This document shows, piece after piece, positions 19,274 through 26,677 of a stretch of DNA of 60,286 bases (positions are counted from its first letter, which is position 1; each line of letters opens with the position of its first letter). A model generated the notes under the pieces. The model was not told where the DNA came from. It saw nothing but the letters and a program-made list of their open reading frames with translations, and ran no database searches. Source of the stretch: Halomonas sp. Its GTDB lineage: Bacteria > Pseudomonadota > Gammaproteobacteria > Pseudomonadales > Halomonadaceae. A program made the position numbers and the translations under genes. The stretch spans positions 1 to 60,286 of the forward strand of contig NZ_JAFIFK010000028.1 of NCBI RefSeq assembly GCF_020832045.1, given 5' to 3'.

Positions 19274-20122
19274 ATGACGCAACAGACAATCGGTGTGGTC
19301 GGCGCCGGCACCATGGGGCAGGGTATCGCCCAGGTGCTGGTTGCCAGCGGTTTCTCCGTTCAGCTTTACGATGTCGCCGATGAGCAGTTGGGTCGCGCTC
19401 AGTCTGCCATCGACAAGGGGCTCGGCAAGCTGGTGGCCAAGGAGAAGCTCGGTGAAGCGGAAAAGAGCGACGCCATGGCGCGGCTGGAGACGACTACCTC
19501 GCTTGAGGCCCTGCGCGGCTGCGAGGTGATCATCGAGGCCGCCCCCGAGCAGCCGGCATTGAAAGAGAAACTCTTCCGCGACCTGAGCCGCCTTAGCCAT
19601 GACGCCATCCTGGCATCGAACACCTCGTCGCTCTCGCTGACCCGTCTCGCCGCGGTGTGCGAGCGTCCCGAGCGGGTAGTGGGCATGCACTTCTTCAACC
19701 CGGTGCCGGTGCTCAAGCTGGTCGAAGTGATTCGCGCCGAGCAGACCAGCGATGCCACCGTGGCGCGCATCGAGGCGCTGGCAACGTCGCTCGGCAAGAC
19801 GTCGGTGGCGATTGCCGACTCGCCGGGGTTCGCCGTCAACCGTCTGCTGGTACCGATGATCAACGAAGCCGCCTTCCTACTGCAGGAGGGGGCCGCCAGC
19901 GCCGAGGACATCGACCAGTCGATGAAGTTAGGCGCCGCCCACCCCATGGGGCCGCTGGCACTTGCCGATCTGATTGGCCTGGATGTCTGTCTGGCGATCA
20001 TGGAGGTATTGCAGGAGGGATTTGGCGACCCGAAATATCGCCCCTGCCCGTTGCTCAGGCGGATGGTGGCGGCCGGCTACCTAGGCCGCAAGACGGGGCG
20101 CGGTTTCCACGTCTACCAGTGA
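19274..20122 (+). CDS. 3-hydroxybutyryl-CoA dehydrogenase-type 3-hydroxyacyl-CoA dehydrogenase
   Basis: Oxidises L-3-hydroxyacyl-CoA to 3-ketoacyl-CoA with NAD. The 282-residue product has the N-terminal dinucleotide motif GVVGAGTMGQGIAQVL, the segment ASNTSSLSLT with the catalytic-site serine region, the signature GMHFFNPVPVLKLVEVI including the catalytic His, and DSPGFAVNRLLVPMINEA that opens the C-terminal dimer domain. Size fits the PaaH/Hbd group rather than the large FadB fusion. It is 14 bases after the ligase gene and continues the same operon; the hydratase that makes its substrate is next. Confidence 0.93.
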   Translation: MTQQTIGVVGAGTMGQGIAQVLVASGFSVQLYDVADEQLGRAQSAIDKGLGKLVAKEKLGEAEKSDAMARLETTTSLEALRGCEVIIEAAPEQPALKEKLFRDLSRLSHDAILASNTSSLSLTRLAAVCERPERVVGMHFFNPVPVLKLVEVIRAEQTSDATVARIEALATSLGKTSVAIADSPGFAVNRLLVPMINEAAFLLQEGAASAEDIDQSMKLGAAHPMGPLALADLIGLDVCLAIMEVLQEGFGDPKYRPCPLLRRMVAAGYLGRKTGRGFHVYQ

Positions 20123-20161
20123 ACGACGGTTCACGACTGCGCTCGACAAAAGAAAGGATTG

Positions 20162-20194
20162 CCGACCAACCAAGCGTTCGCTAGGGTTGGTCGG
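20162..20194 (+). promoter_or_regulatory. Perfect 10-bp inverted repeat before the hydratase gene
   Basis: CCGACCAACC and GGTTGGTCGG flank a 13-base centre that holds a second small repeat (AGC with GCT). The core ACCAAGCG-TT-CGCTaGGGT has the symmetry of TetR-type operators found near acyl-CoA genes. It could be an operator for an internal promoter or an RNA hairpin; there is no T-run. Confidence 0.5.
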
Positions 20195-20224
20195 TATCGT
20201 CCTGACAACAAGCAAGGAGCCCAC

Positions 20225-20998
20225 ATGAGCGAGAAGCTGATCGACGTAGTGGATAACGCCGGGGTCGTGCGCCTGACCATCAATCGCCCCAAGGCGCTGA
20301 ATGCCCTTAACAGCGCCGTCCTCACCGAGCTGGAATCGGTGCTCACAGACCTTGAACAGCGCAGCAACCTGCGCGCAGTGCTCATCACCGGTGCCGGGGA
20401 AAAGGCCTTCGTTGCCGGTGCCGATATCACCGAAATGCGCGAGAAGACCCCGGAGGAGGCGCGCGCCTTCGCCACCCAGGCCCTGCGCACCATCAAGCGA
20501 CTGGAAACGCTCCCGGTGCCGGTGGTCGCCCTGGTGAACGGGTTTTGTCTTGGCGGCGGCTGCGAACTGGCGCTGGCCTGCGACTGGGCCGTAGCTAGCG
20601 ACAATGCCATTTTCGGCCAGCCCGAGGTGTTGCTCGGTGTGATTCCGGGTTTCGGCGGTACCCAGCGCCTGCCGCGCCGAGTGGGGCCGGCCATGGCCAT
20701 CGACCTGGTTACCACCGGGCGCAAGATCGATGCTCAGGAAGCCCTGCGTATCGGCCTGGTCAATCGTGTGATGCCCCAGGCCGAACTCGACGCCTACGCC
20801 GAGGAGCTCACCAAGCAGCTCGTCGGCAACGGCCCCCAGGCGGTGCGTGCCTCCAAGCTGGCGGTACACGACGGCATGGATCAGGATCTGGATAGCGCCC
20901 TGGCACTGGAAACCGCGCTGTTCGCCTTTTGCTTCGCGGGTGAGGAGCAAAAAGAGGGCATGAGCGCCTTCGTCGAGAAACGCAAACCGAACTTCTGA
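20225..20998 (+). CDS. Enoyl-CoA hydratase (crotonase family)
   Basis: Adds water to 2-enoyl-CoA. The 257-residue product has the crotonase fold pattern: [12 protein letters not shown] at the start, the oxyanion-hole block [11 protein letters not shown], the catalytic glutamates in [11 protein letters not shown] and in [22 protein letters not shown], and the typical length. AAGGAG seven bases upstream of MSEKLID sets the start. It is the last gene of the acyl-CoA operon, 102 bases after the dehydrogenase gene, with a palindrome in that gap and a terminator behind. It is close to ordinary short-chain hydratases; a methylthioacryloyl-CoA (DmdD-like) role is possible but not shown. Confidence 0.92.
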   Translation: MSEKLIDVVDNAGVVRLTINRPKALNALNSAVLTELESVLTDLEQRSNLRAVLITGAGEKAFVAGADITEMREKTPEEARAFATQALRTIKRLETLPVPVVALVNGFCLGGGCELALACDWAVASDNAIFGQPEVLLGVIPGFGGTQRLPRRVGPAMAIDLVTTGRKIDAQEALRIGLVNRVMPQAELDAYAEELTKQLVGNGPQAVRASKLAVHDGMDQDLDSALALETALFAFCFAGEEQKEGMSAFVEKRKPNF

Positions 20999-21027
20999 CC
21001 GGTCCGCTGTTACCAAGTGGGAAGGAA

Positions 21028-21057
21028 GGCCGCAGCGTAGGTGACGCTGCGCCTTTT
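21028..21057 (+). terminator. Terminator of the acyl-CoA operon
   Basis: Stem GGC-GCAGCGT with ACGCTGC-GCC around AGGTG, followed by TTTTT. Confidence 0.85.
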
Positions 21058-21079
21058 TGCGTTTCAGTGTCGGCCTTGA

Positions 21080-21961
21080 TCAGGCCAGGGCGCGCCGCCG
21101 CCGGCGAATCATGCCGGTGGCGATGGCGGTACCGGCAAGGGTGATGGCCATGCCGATAAGTACCTGCAGGCTGAGCCTCTCGCCCAGCAGCAGGTAGCCC
21201 CACAGCAGCGCGCTGACCGGTACCAGAAAGGTGACCGTCGAGGTGGCGGTGGCGCCGGCGCTCGAGATCAGTCCGAAGTAGAGCAGGAAAGCTATCGTAG
21301 TGCTGAAGACCGCTAGCCCCAGGCCGTTGGCCCAAGCCAGGCCGCTGATCGGCTCGCTGGGCCAGAGTAGCAGTCCGGGAATCAGCAGGATCAGCGCAGA
21401 CATGGCGGTGCTGCCGGCTGCCAACACCCGTACCGGCAGGTGAGACAGGTGGGTCTTGGAGTAGTTGCTGGCCACGCCATAGCAGAGCGTGGCGCCCAGG
21501 GCGGCCAGAATGAACCAGCCATCGCCGCCCAGCGCGAAGTCGAGCCGGTTGGCCGAGAGCACATAGACGCCGACGAAGGCCAGCGCCAAGCCAAGATACT
21601 GCTGGCGCTGTACCGGCGTGGTGAAAAACAGTGCGCCAAGCAGGGCAGTGAAAATCGGCGTGGTGGCGTTGATCAGTGACGTGAAGCCGGCCTCGAGGCG
21701 TATGGTGGCCACGGCCAGAAGCACGAAGGGCAACACATGGTTCACCAGGCCTAGCAGTAGCAGGCCGCCTTTGTTCTCCCACACCAGTTTGAGATAGCGC
21801 AGACTGAGCAGTAGCGGGAGAAGCAGCAGAGCGGCGATACCCATGCGCACCAGAATGAGCGGTATCGGACCGAATTCCGGCACCGCCACCCGCATGAAAA
21901 TGAACGACATGCCCCACAGCGTAGAGAGCAGAATCAGGCGCAGGGAGTCGGCCGGTGTCAT
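21080..21961 (-). CDS. EamA/DMT-family transporter
   Basis: A 293-residue inner-membrane exporter with ten predicted helices in two EamA halves; substrate unknown. The first half opens LRLILLSTLWGMSFIFMRVAVPEFGP, a textbook EamA start, and the second half ends TFLVPVSALLWGYLLLGERLSLQVLIGMAITLAG with the conserved P-x-(S/A)-x-G-x-x-x-L-G-E pattern. It finishes with an Arg-rich cytosolic tail (MIRRRRRALA). The start at MTPADSLRL has AAGGA eight bases upstream; the longer frame would add a Cys-containing tail. It is unrelated in sequence to the EamA gene near the left edge beyond family level. Confidence 0.85.
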   Translation of the reverse strand: MTPADSLRLILLSTLWGMSFIFMRVAVPEFGPIPLILVRMGIAALLLLPLLLSLRYLKLVWENKGGLLLLGLVNHVLPFVLLAVATIRLEAGFTSLINATTPIFTALLGALFFTTPVQRQQYLGLALAFVGVYVLSANRLDFALGGDGWFILAALGATLCYGVASNYSKTHLSHLPVRVLAAGSTAMSALILLIPGLLLWPSEPISGLAWANGLGLAVFSTTIAFLLYFGLISSAGATATSTVTFLVPVSALLWGYLLLGERLSLQVLIGMAITLAGTAIATGMIRRRRRALA

Positions 21962-22047
21962 TGCAGCGGTCCTTGGCGGGCAGTGGCTGAAAAGAGAGCG
22001 TAAACGAAAAAGTCTGTAGATAGATAGCCTACTATCCATCAATAATC

Positions 22048-22061
22048 ATGATGTAAATCAT
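22048..22061. promoter_or_regulatory. FNR/Anr-like palindrome
   Basis: ATGAT-N4-ATCAT, a perfect palindrome one base per arm away from the FNR-family consensus TTGAT-N4-ATCAA. It lies between the Rieske gene and the EamA gene, both on the minus strand. Confidence 0.25.
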
Positions 22062-22072
22062 CAGCAAAACGT

Positions 22073-22456
22073 CTACTCGCCAGCAGAACCAACGATTATC
22101 CAGTTCTCTTCATCGACGCTGATCGGCACCCGATCGAGCGCACAGCCCGTACCGAGTCCGCTGATCCCTTCCCCCGTGCGGGTGGAGAAGGCTGCATCGT
22201 GATTGCTGCAGCGAAGCGCCTCGCCATCCTGGCTGAGGATGCGTGGCCCGCGCTGATCAAGGGGCAGGTATTGGTGAGGGCAAGCGTTGACGTAGCCGAG
22301 CAGGGCATCGTGAAGGCGTACCAGCAGCAGTGGGAAGCTTCCGTTTTCGCCTTGTAGGGTCAGGCTGTGAGTACTGCCGACCGCGATGTCATTCAGTCGA
22401 ACGAGGCGCGTGCCCAACGCGGGTGCGCTACGATACTGTTGCCAGGCCTCAGTCAT
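22073..22456 (-). CDS. Small Rieske [2Fe-2S] ferredoxin-like protein
   Basis: A 127-residue soluble protein with one Rieske domain. The cluster ligands are plain: C-P-H in ACPHQYLPLD and C-x2-H in RCSNHDAAF, spaced as in Rieske ferredoxins and the small NirD-like proteins. There is no signal peptide or membrane helix, so it is probably cytosolic. Partner unknown: no oxygenase or reductase gene is adjacent. It follows a strong hairpin that ends the upstream DUF5666-like gene and is 111 bases before the EamA gene. Confidence 0.88.
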   Translation of the reverse strand: MTEAWQQYRSAPALGTRLVRLNDIAVGSTHSLTLQGENGSFPLLLVRLHDALLGYVNACPHQYLPLDQRGPRILSQDGEALRCSNHDAAFSTRTGEGISGLGTGCALDRVPISVDEENWIIVGSAGE

Positions 22457-22472
22457 GCTGACGTCTCGTAAT

Positions 22473-22510
22473 GAAAGCGGGCCGACATTGTCGCCAATGC
22501 CGGCCCGCTT
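22473..22510 (-). terminator. Strong hairpin terminator behind the DUF5666-like gene
   Basis: AAGCGGGCCG pairs with CGGCCCGCTT and encloses a second stem CATTG/CAATG with a 4-base loop. On the minus strand TTTCATT follows. It separates the DUF5666-like gene from the Rieske gene. Confidence 0.75.
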
Positions 22511-22541
22511 GTCAGTGCCTTAACGGCACTCGACGTCGAGA

Positions 22542-22814
22542 TCAGTCCTCGAGCTCGATTTCCTTGGCGAGGTGGCGTTCGCCGTCGTAGTCGAAGTCGA
22601 TCTCGACCTTCTGGCCTTCCTCGAGATCGTCGAAGCTGCTCAGACCGTCATCGTAATCGGTATCATCATCGGTATGAAACACAATTCCCTGTACGGTCAG
22701 GGTACGGGCTTCACGATCGAGCGACTCGATGTCGCCTTCGATATCGTCGGCACTGGCGGTGACTGAGAAGCTCAGCAGCAGGGCGGAGGTGACAAAAGCA
22801 AAGCGTTTCAGCAT
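22542..22814 (-). CDS. Small exported DUF5666-like protein
   Basis: A 90-residue protein with a signal peptide (MLKRFAFVTSALLLSFSVTASA) and a single small acidic beta domain: DDIEGDIESLDREARTLTVQGIVFHTDDDTDYDDG then a second strand pair. The pattern G-x-I-x-x-x-D-x-x-x-x-x-L-x-V-x-G is that of the DUF5666 OB-like fold. It is very acidic (many Asp/Glu), as expected for a halophile's secreted protein or a cation binder. Function unknown. It is monocistronic, divergent from the MOSC gene. Confidence 0.7.
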   Translation of the reverse strand: MLKRFAFVTSALLLSFSVTASADDIEGDIESLDREARTLTVQGIVFHTDDDTDYDDGLSSFDDLEEGQKVEIDFDYDGERHLAKEIELED

Positions 22815-22908
22815 GGTTCCTCTCCTTGATCCATGGTAGGTGCACTACCAGCCTAATTAGAACGGTTCGCGAAAGCGAGTTACGAAATGTTTAGCAGAGG
22901 AAGCATAT

Positions 22909-23748
22909 GTGAGAATCTCGGAGCTCAACGTATATCCCGTCAAGTCGCTGGGTGGCATTCGTCTTGAACAAGCCACCTTGGGAATACGCGGCCTGGCTTT
23001 CGATCGCCACTGGATGGTGGTCGACCAAGTAGGACGCTTCGTTACCCAACGGCAGCTACCGGGTATGGCGCGGATTTCGGTGCGTCTCGAAAGCGACTCG
23101 CTGGTGCTCGAGCATCCCGAAGCGGAGCCGCTGACCATCTCTCTGGAGAGGCGTGACCAGCCAGGGCTGACCGCCTACGTGTGGGACGATAACTGCCAGG
23201 CGCTGGATGAGGGGCCACAGGCATCCGAGTGGCTGGGCCGAGTGCTGGGCGACCTGCGTGGCAGCTCGCTGCGCCTGGTGCGCTTTGACGATAAGCATCA
23301 TCGTCCTGTCGAGTCGCGCTATCTGCAAGGTGAAGAGGCGCATACCGCCTTTGCCGATGGCTATCCATTTTTGATTGCCACGCAGGGTTCGCTCGAAGCG
23401 CTGAACCATGTCCTTCAGCAGAAGGGGCTCATGCCGCTGCCAATGAACCGGTTCCGCCCTAACATCGTTCTCGAAGGTAGCCCAGGCTTCGCTGAGGATG
23501 GTTGGAGTGAGCTGGCTTCACTCAACGACAACTACCGTTTCGGCATGCGCAAGCCGTGCCAGCGCTGCAAGATCACTACCATCGACCAGGCTACCGCCAC
23601 TATCGACGTACCTGGCGAGCCGTTGCAAACCTTGATCGAGATGAAGACACAACCGCTGCGTCCTGGTGCCTACTTTGGCCAGAACGCCACGCTGCTGGGT
23701 GGCGAGGGTCGCACTATCGCAGTAGGCGATGTTCTCGTCCCCTACTGA
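22909..23748 (+). CDS. MOSC-domain protein (YcbX-like), GTG start
   Basis: A 279-residue protein with an N-terminal beta barrel (ISELNVYPVKSLGGIRLEQA) and a C-terminal MOSC domain, as in YcbX and mARC-type proteins that bind molybdenum cofactor and reduce N-hydroxylated bases. The likely Mo-binding cysteine is in RKPCQRCKITTID. The family YcbX often carries an extra C-terminal 2Fe-2S ferredoxin; this protein stops after the MOSC domain, so it needs a separate electron donor. The start codon is GTG, with AGAGGA eight bases upstream; no in-frame ATG is available nearby. Confidence 0.85.
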   Translation: MRISELNVYPVKSLGGIRLEQATLGIRGLAFDRHWMVVDQVGRFVTQRQLPGMARISVRLESDSLVLEHPEAEPLTISLERRDQPGLTAYVWDDNCQALDEGPQASEWLGRVLGDLRGSSLRLVRFDDKHHRPVESRYLQGEEAHTAFADGYPFLIATQGSLEALNHVLQQKGLMPLPMNRFRPNIVLEGSPGFAEDGWSELASLNDNYRFGMRKPCQRCKITTIDQATATIDVPGEPLQTLIEMKTQPLRPGAYFGQNATLLGGEGRTIAVGDVLVPY

Positions 23749-23764
23749 CAGCTGGATGTGGAAG

Positions 23765-23900
23765 AGGCACAAAAAAGAAGCCCGCCAGGCGGCGGGCATA
23801 AGCAAGGGACTCACGACTGCTGTGCAAGAACTGGCGTGAGCAAGTCTCAAGTTAGCCCTTTTTTCTCAATGCGAATGTCATCAATTCCCCTTCCTTTGTG
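23765..23900 (-). ncRNA. Candidate small RNA ending in an intrinsic terminator
   Basis: No protein gene on the minus strand runs into this region, yet the minus strand has a perfect terminator at its low-coordinate end. Above it the minus-strand RNA would form a second hairpin (GACT-TG-CTCACG with CGTGAGTC around about 19 bases) and upstream of that lies a very short possible ORF of nine codons with AAGGAAGG before its ATG. The 5' end is not defined. Family not recognised. Confidence 0.35.
23770..23797 (-). terminator. Orphan intrinsic terminator on the minus strand
   Basis: Perfect GCCCGCC/GGCGGGC stem with a 4-base loop, then CTTCTTTTTT on the minus strand. On the plus strand the hairpin is followed by ATAAGC, so it points to minus-strand transcription although no minus-strand gene is upstream for 700 bases. 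It might still help the convergent MOSC transcript end. Confidence 0.7.
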
Positions 23901-23965
23901 TAAGCAATTGCCCACGCGGCCTGTAAGGCGCTTGTATGAGTGAGCGGATAGGGCCGTTGCAAGGT

Positions 23966-23975
23966 TTGTATACAA
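23966..23975. promoter_or_regulatory. Perfect palindrome TTGTATACAA upstream of the YtoQ gene
   Basis: Ten-base perfect palindrome 46 bp before the ytoQ start codon. A possible -10 hexamer TATGAT lies 14 bases downstream of it, so a bound protein would sit near the -35 position. Confidence 0.35.
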
Positions 23976-24021
23976 GCATGAAATGACTATGATGAAGGCC
24001 CCTTTTTCAGGAGTGCCCTCG

Positions 24022-24462
24022 ATGAGTTTGCATGTGTATCTTTCTGGCGAAATTCACACCGATTGGCGTGATGAGATCGAGCGCGGAGCAAAAGCGGCCG
24101 GCTTGGACATCGTCTTTTCTGCCCCCGTAACCGACCATGACGCCAGCGATGCCGCCGGCGACCACCTTGGAGAAGAGAGCAAGCCGTTCTGGCGCGACCA
24201 CAAGTCGTCGAAGGTCAACGCCATCCGTACCAAGACGATGATCGAACAGAGCGACCTTGTCGTGGTGCGCTTCGGCGACACGTACAAGCAGTGGAACGCT
24301 GCCTTCGATGCCGGCTACTGCGCCGCTCTGGGCAAGCCATACATCACCCTTCACGGCGAGGAAATCGTCCATCCGCTCAAGGAGGTCGATGCCGCCGCCA
24401 TGGCCTGGGCGACCACTACCGAGCAGGTCGTTGAGATACTGCGCTATGTGACCCGAGGCTGA
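24022..24462 (+). CDS. YtoQ-family protein
   Basis: A 146-residue protein matching the YtoQ family: it opens LHVYLSGEIHTDWRDEIERGAK, then shows SAPVTDHDASDAAGD and the block VVVRFGDTYKQWNAAFDAGYCAALGKPYITLHGEEIVHPLKEVDAAAMAWA. The fold resembles nucleoside 2-deoxyribosyltransferase-like Rossmann domains, but no function is established. CAGGAG precedes the chosen ATG; an in-frame ATG 13 codons upstream lacks a ribosome-binding site. It is monocistronic and convergent with the DUF411 gene. Confidence 0.82.
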   Translation: MSLHVYLSGEIHTDWRDEIERGAKAAGLDIVFSAPVTDHDASDAAGDHLGEESKPFWRDHKSSKVNAIRTKTMIEQSDLVVVRFGDTYKQWNAAFDAGYCAALGKPYITLHGEEIVHPLKEVDAAAMAWATTTEQVVEILRYVTRG

Positions 24463-24497
24463 TAGGGCGCCTGCCTGAGCCGGCGCCCTGGCGGAAC

Positions 24498-24941
24498 TTA
24501 CAGCGTCATGTACGGCATCGGTTCCTGATCGGTGAACTGGTAGATGTCCCAGTCGCCGCGCTTCGGTCCCGGCATGCCGGGGGTGCCGATGGGCATGCCG
24601 GCAAGTCCTATGCCGCCGATCCTGGGGCGTTCCTGAAACAGTCTCTCCACGGCTTCGAAGGGCACATGGCCCTCGATGGCGTAGCCGCCCATCAGCGTCG
24701 TATGGCAGGAGCCAAGGCCGTAGGGCAGGCCGACCTGCTGCTTGATCTTGCCGACTTCAACGTCGTCGATAATGGTGACCGAGACGCCTTTCTCTTCCAG
24801 TTGGCGTGCGTACTCGTGACAGCAGCCACATTCCGGGTTCATGTAGAGAGTGGCTTCGGCAGGCAGCGCGGCATGGGCGGTGCCGGCGGCACCCAGCAAC
24901 AGGCTGGCGGTAAACAGCAGGGATGAGGTGCGACGGTTCAT
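24498..24941 (-). CDS. DUF411 periplasmic metal-binding protein
   Basis: A 147-residue exported protein (signal peptide MNRRTSSLLFTASLLLGAAGTAHA) with the DUF411 pattern: YMNPECGCCHEYARQLEEKGVSVTI carries a thioredoxin-like C-x-C-C cluster, and GLGSCHTTLMGGYAIEGHVP adds a further Cys-His pair. DUF411 proteins occur with copper and silver resistance genes and are thought to bind Cu in the periplasm. The ATG overlaps the stop of a 50-residue membrane protein gene (ATGA), and both follow the beta-propeller gene, so it is the end of the copper-related minus-strand run. Confidence 0.88.
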   Translation of the reverse strand: MNRRTSSLLFTASLLLGAAGTAHAALPAEATLYMNPECGCCHEYARQLEEKGVSVTIIDDVEVGKIKQQVGLPYGLGSCHTTLMGGYAIEGHVPFEAVERLFQERPRIGGIGLAGMPIGTPGMPGPKRGDWDIYQFTDQEPMPYMTL

Positions 24942-25090
24942 GGGCGTGCTCCGGTAGCAGGTTTGACAGAGGTGAACAGGTACTTGAGCAGGGCGGCGAT
25001 GCCGAGGCCCAGCAGGGAAAGGACGGCCAGCGGCATTAGCCACCCCAGCCAGCTCATGTGGCCCATCAGGGCGAGGCAATTGGTCATCAT
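24938..25090 (-). CDS. 50-residue membrane protein coupled to the DUF411 gene
   Basis: Short gene read directly from the sequence: MMTNCLALMGHMSWLGWLMP, then a single strong membrane helix (LAVLSLLGLGIAALLKYLF) and the tail TSVKPATGARP. AGGAG eight bases before the first of two adjacent ATG codons supports translation, and its stop overlaps the DUF411 start, so translation of the two is coupled. It contains one Cys, one His and five Met residues. Likely an inner-membrane partner of the DUF411 protein; no named family recognised. Confidence 0.65.
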   Translation of the reverse strand: MMTNCLALMGHMSWLGWLMPLAVLSLLGLGIAALLKYLFTSVKPATGARP

Positions 25091-25105
25091 TGTCGGCTCT
25101 CCTGC

Positions 25106-26215
25106 TCAGTTGGCCAGCCAGGTCACGCCGTTGGGGCCGTGTCCGGTGGCATGGGTGGCAACGATGTCACCACTTACCAGATCGATGATCGACAGGCTGT
25201 CGTCGAACAGGCTAGTGACGAAGGCGAATCGGCCGCCGTCATCGATACTGATGCCATGGGCCCCAGCGCCGACCTCGTAAGTGGCAGCGACCTGCTGGGT
25301 AGCGGTGTCGATGACAGAGACGCGATTGTCGGGCTCGTCGCTCGTGCCTTCATTGGCCACCAGCATGAGCCGTCCATCCGGCGTGCCATAGACCTGGATC
25401 GGCAGCCGGTTGACCTCGACCGAGGCCGTGACTTCCCGAGTGGCGGTATCGATGACCGCCACTCGATTCTCGTCGCGTAGCGAAACATAGACCTGGGCGC
25501 CGTCGGCGGTGAAGCCCACCTGCACCGGGGCTTCTCCCACCGGTATGCGGGCTACCTCTTCGCGAGCAACCGTGTCGATCACCGTGACGCTGCCGTCCGC
25601 CACGTTGGCGACGTAGAGCTCGCTGCCGTCTGGGCTCAGGCGCAGTCCATGGGGATAGTCGCCGGTTCCGATGGTGGCGACCAGCTCGCGAGACTCCAGG
25701 TCTACCACCGACACGCTGGCATCGCCGGCGTTGGTCACGAAGGCGAACCGACCGCTCAGGTCGCTCACCACGTGTGCCGGGTGGCTGCCCACCGTAATGA
25801 CGGCGGTCGGCGTGCCGTCGAAGTCGAGGGCATCGAATACCTTCAGCTTGCCGGGCTCGTCGCCATGAGCGTGTGCGTGACCATCGCCTCCATGAGCGTG
25901 TCCGGCGCGCTCGCCGACGGCCAGCAGATAGCGCCCATCGGCGCTGATCTGAACGTTATGCGGTGCAATCGCGATGTCATGTGTAGTGGTGGTGCCCTCG
26001 GCAAGCTGGATGTGAGTCAGCGAGGCGCCATGTTCATTGGCGGTAAACACCTGGCCCTGGGGCATCTGACCGGCCAGACCGGCGGTGCTGACAAGCGTCA
26101 GGCCGGCGGCGAGCAGCCAGCAGAAGGCGGGGGGCAGTCGTATGGCCGGAATGGTGTGTGAAACGGCATCGGTAACGGGGCGGCGAGCAAGGGCGCCTTT
26201 GCGAAAAAGGGTCAT
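25106..26215 (-). CDS. YncE-like periplasmic beta-propeller with His-rich insert
   Basis: A 369-residue exported protein of the YVTN/YncE seven-bladed propeller type. After the N-terminal hydrophobic segment (FCWLLAAGLTLVSTAGLAG) the blades repeat a pattern such as SPDGSELYVANVADGSVTVID, ADGAQVYVSLRDENRVAVID and PDGRLMLVANEG, each with D-G-x-x-x-(Y/F)-V. A His-rich loop (HAHGGDGHAHAHGDE, residues about 106-120) is a plausible metal site. AGGAGG is six bases before the ATG but lies in a stem formed with the end of the preceding small ORF. Downstream come the 50-residue membrane protein and DUF411 genes, so a metal-binding periplasmic role fits. Confidence 0.82.
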   Translation of the reverse strand: MTLFRKGALARRPVTDAVSHTIPAIRLPPAFCWLLAAGLTLVSTAGLAGQMPQGQVFTANEHGASLTHIQLAEGTTTTHDIAIAPHNVQISADGRYLLAVGERAGHAHGGDGHAHAHGDEPGKLKVFDALDFDGTPTAVITVGSHPAHVVSDLSGRFAFVTNAGDASVSVVDLESRELVATIGTGDYPHGLRLSPDGSELYVANVADGSVTVIDTVAREEVARIPVGEAPVQVGFTADGAQVYVSLRDENRVAVIDTATREVTASVEVNRLPIQVYGTPDGRLMLVANEGTSDEPDNRVSVIDTATQQVAATYEVGAGAHGISIDDGGRFAFVTSLFDDSLSIIDLVSGDIVATHATGHGPNGVTWLAN

Positions 26216-26221
26216 GATGGA

Positions 26222-26291
26222 CCTCCTGATCTACGAAAATCGTGAACGGCTCGTTATGGCCAGGCGGCGAGGCCGCCAAACGTAGATCAGG
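26222..26291 (-). promoter_or_regulatory. SD-sequestering stem between small exported ORF and beta-propeller gene
   Basis: Minus-strand RNA: CCTGATCTACG (holding the TGA stop of the small ORF) pairs perfectly, 11 bp, with CGTAGATCAGG, which runs into the AGGAGG Shine-Dalgarno of the next gene. CCT of the RPPR codons can add three more pairs with AGG across a bulge. The loop contains a six-pair hairpin GGCGGC/GCCGCC. A ribosome halted at the end of the small ORF would open the stem and free the SD. Confidence 0.7.
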
Positions 26292-26598
26292 CTCTAGGAG
26301 GGCGCTGGGGGGGCAGCGGGGAATGGGGCATGAAGGCCACGTCGAGGGTGGTCGACTGCTCGGCTGGTCCGGAGAGGGTCAACCGCAGCCTCGGGGACAC
26401 AGCGGTGCAGGTGCCACAGTTGTGATCTTCGCTATCGTTCGCTTCATGCAGCTGTTCGACGGCGATGCAGTCCAGCGGATCGGCCTGCATGGCAGCGTGC
26501 GTCGTGAGGCTGCTCATCGCCACCAGCAGCACGAGCAACAGCGCCAGGAGGCGCTGGATGCGTCGATGTTGCAGGTTGGAAGTGGCGAGTCGAATCAT
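26287..26598 (-). CDS. Small exported Cys protein ending in RPPR (CutF/CopL-like leader)
   Basis: A 103-residue protein with a signal peptide (LLALLLVLLVAMSSLTTHA), a short mature part with C-x-x-C in NCGTC plus one more Cys and two His nearby, and a C-terminus PPQRPPRA. It is one of four similar small ORFs in this block whose last residues are RPPR plus one or two residues. Its stop codon lies inside a stem that covers the ribosome-binding site of the beta-propeller gene 71 bases downstream. The design matches copper-responsive exported leader peptides (CutF, CruR) and CopL/DUF2946-like proteins. The product may matter mainly as a sensor during its own translation (inference). Confidence 0.6.
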   Translation of the reverse strand: MIRLATSNLQHRRIQRLLALLLVLLVAMSSLTTHAAMQADPLDCIAVEQLHEANDSEDHNCGTCTAVSPRLRLTLSGPAEQSTTLDVAFMPHSPLPPQRPPRA

Positions 26599-26677
26599 GG
26601 TGCAGCCTCAGTGTGCTTATCGTCATCCTAGCGTGGTGTACCCCTGCGCTGCATTGATCCAGCGCAACTCTCCGCTG

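Noticed and set aside
23758..23943. 61-residue open frame behind the MOSC gene
   Set aside because: It runs through a terminator hairpin, has no good ribosome-binding site and no recognisable domain.
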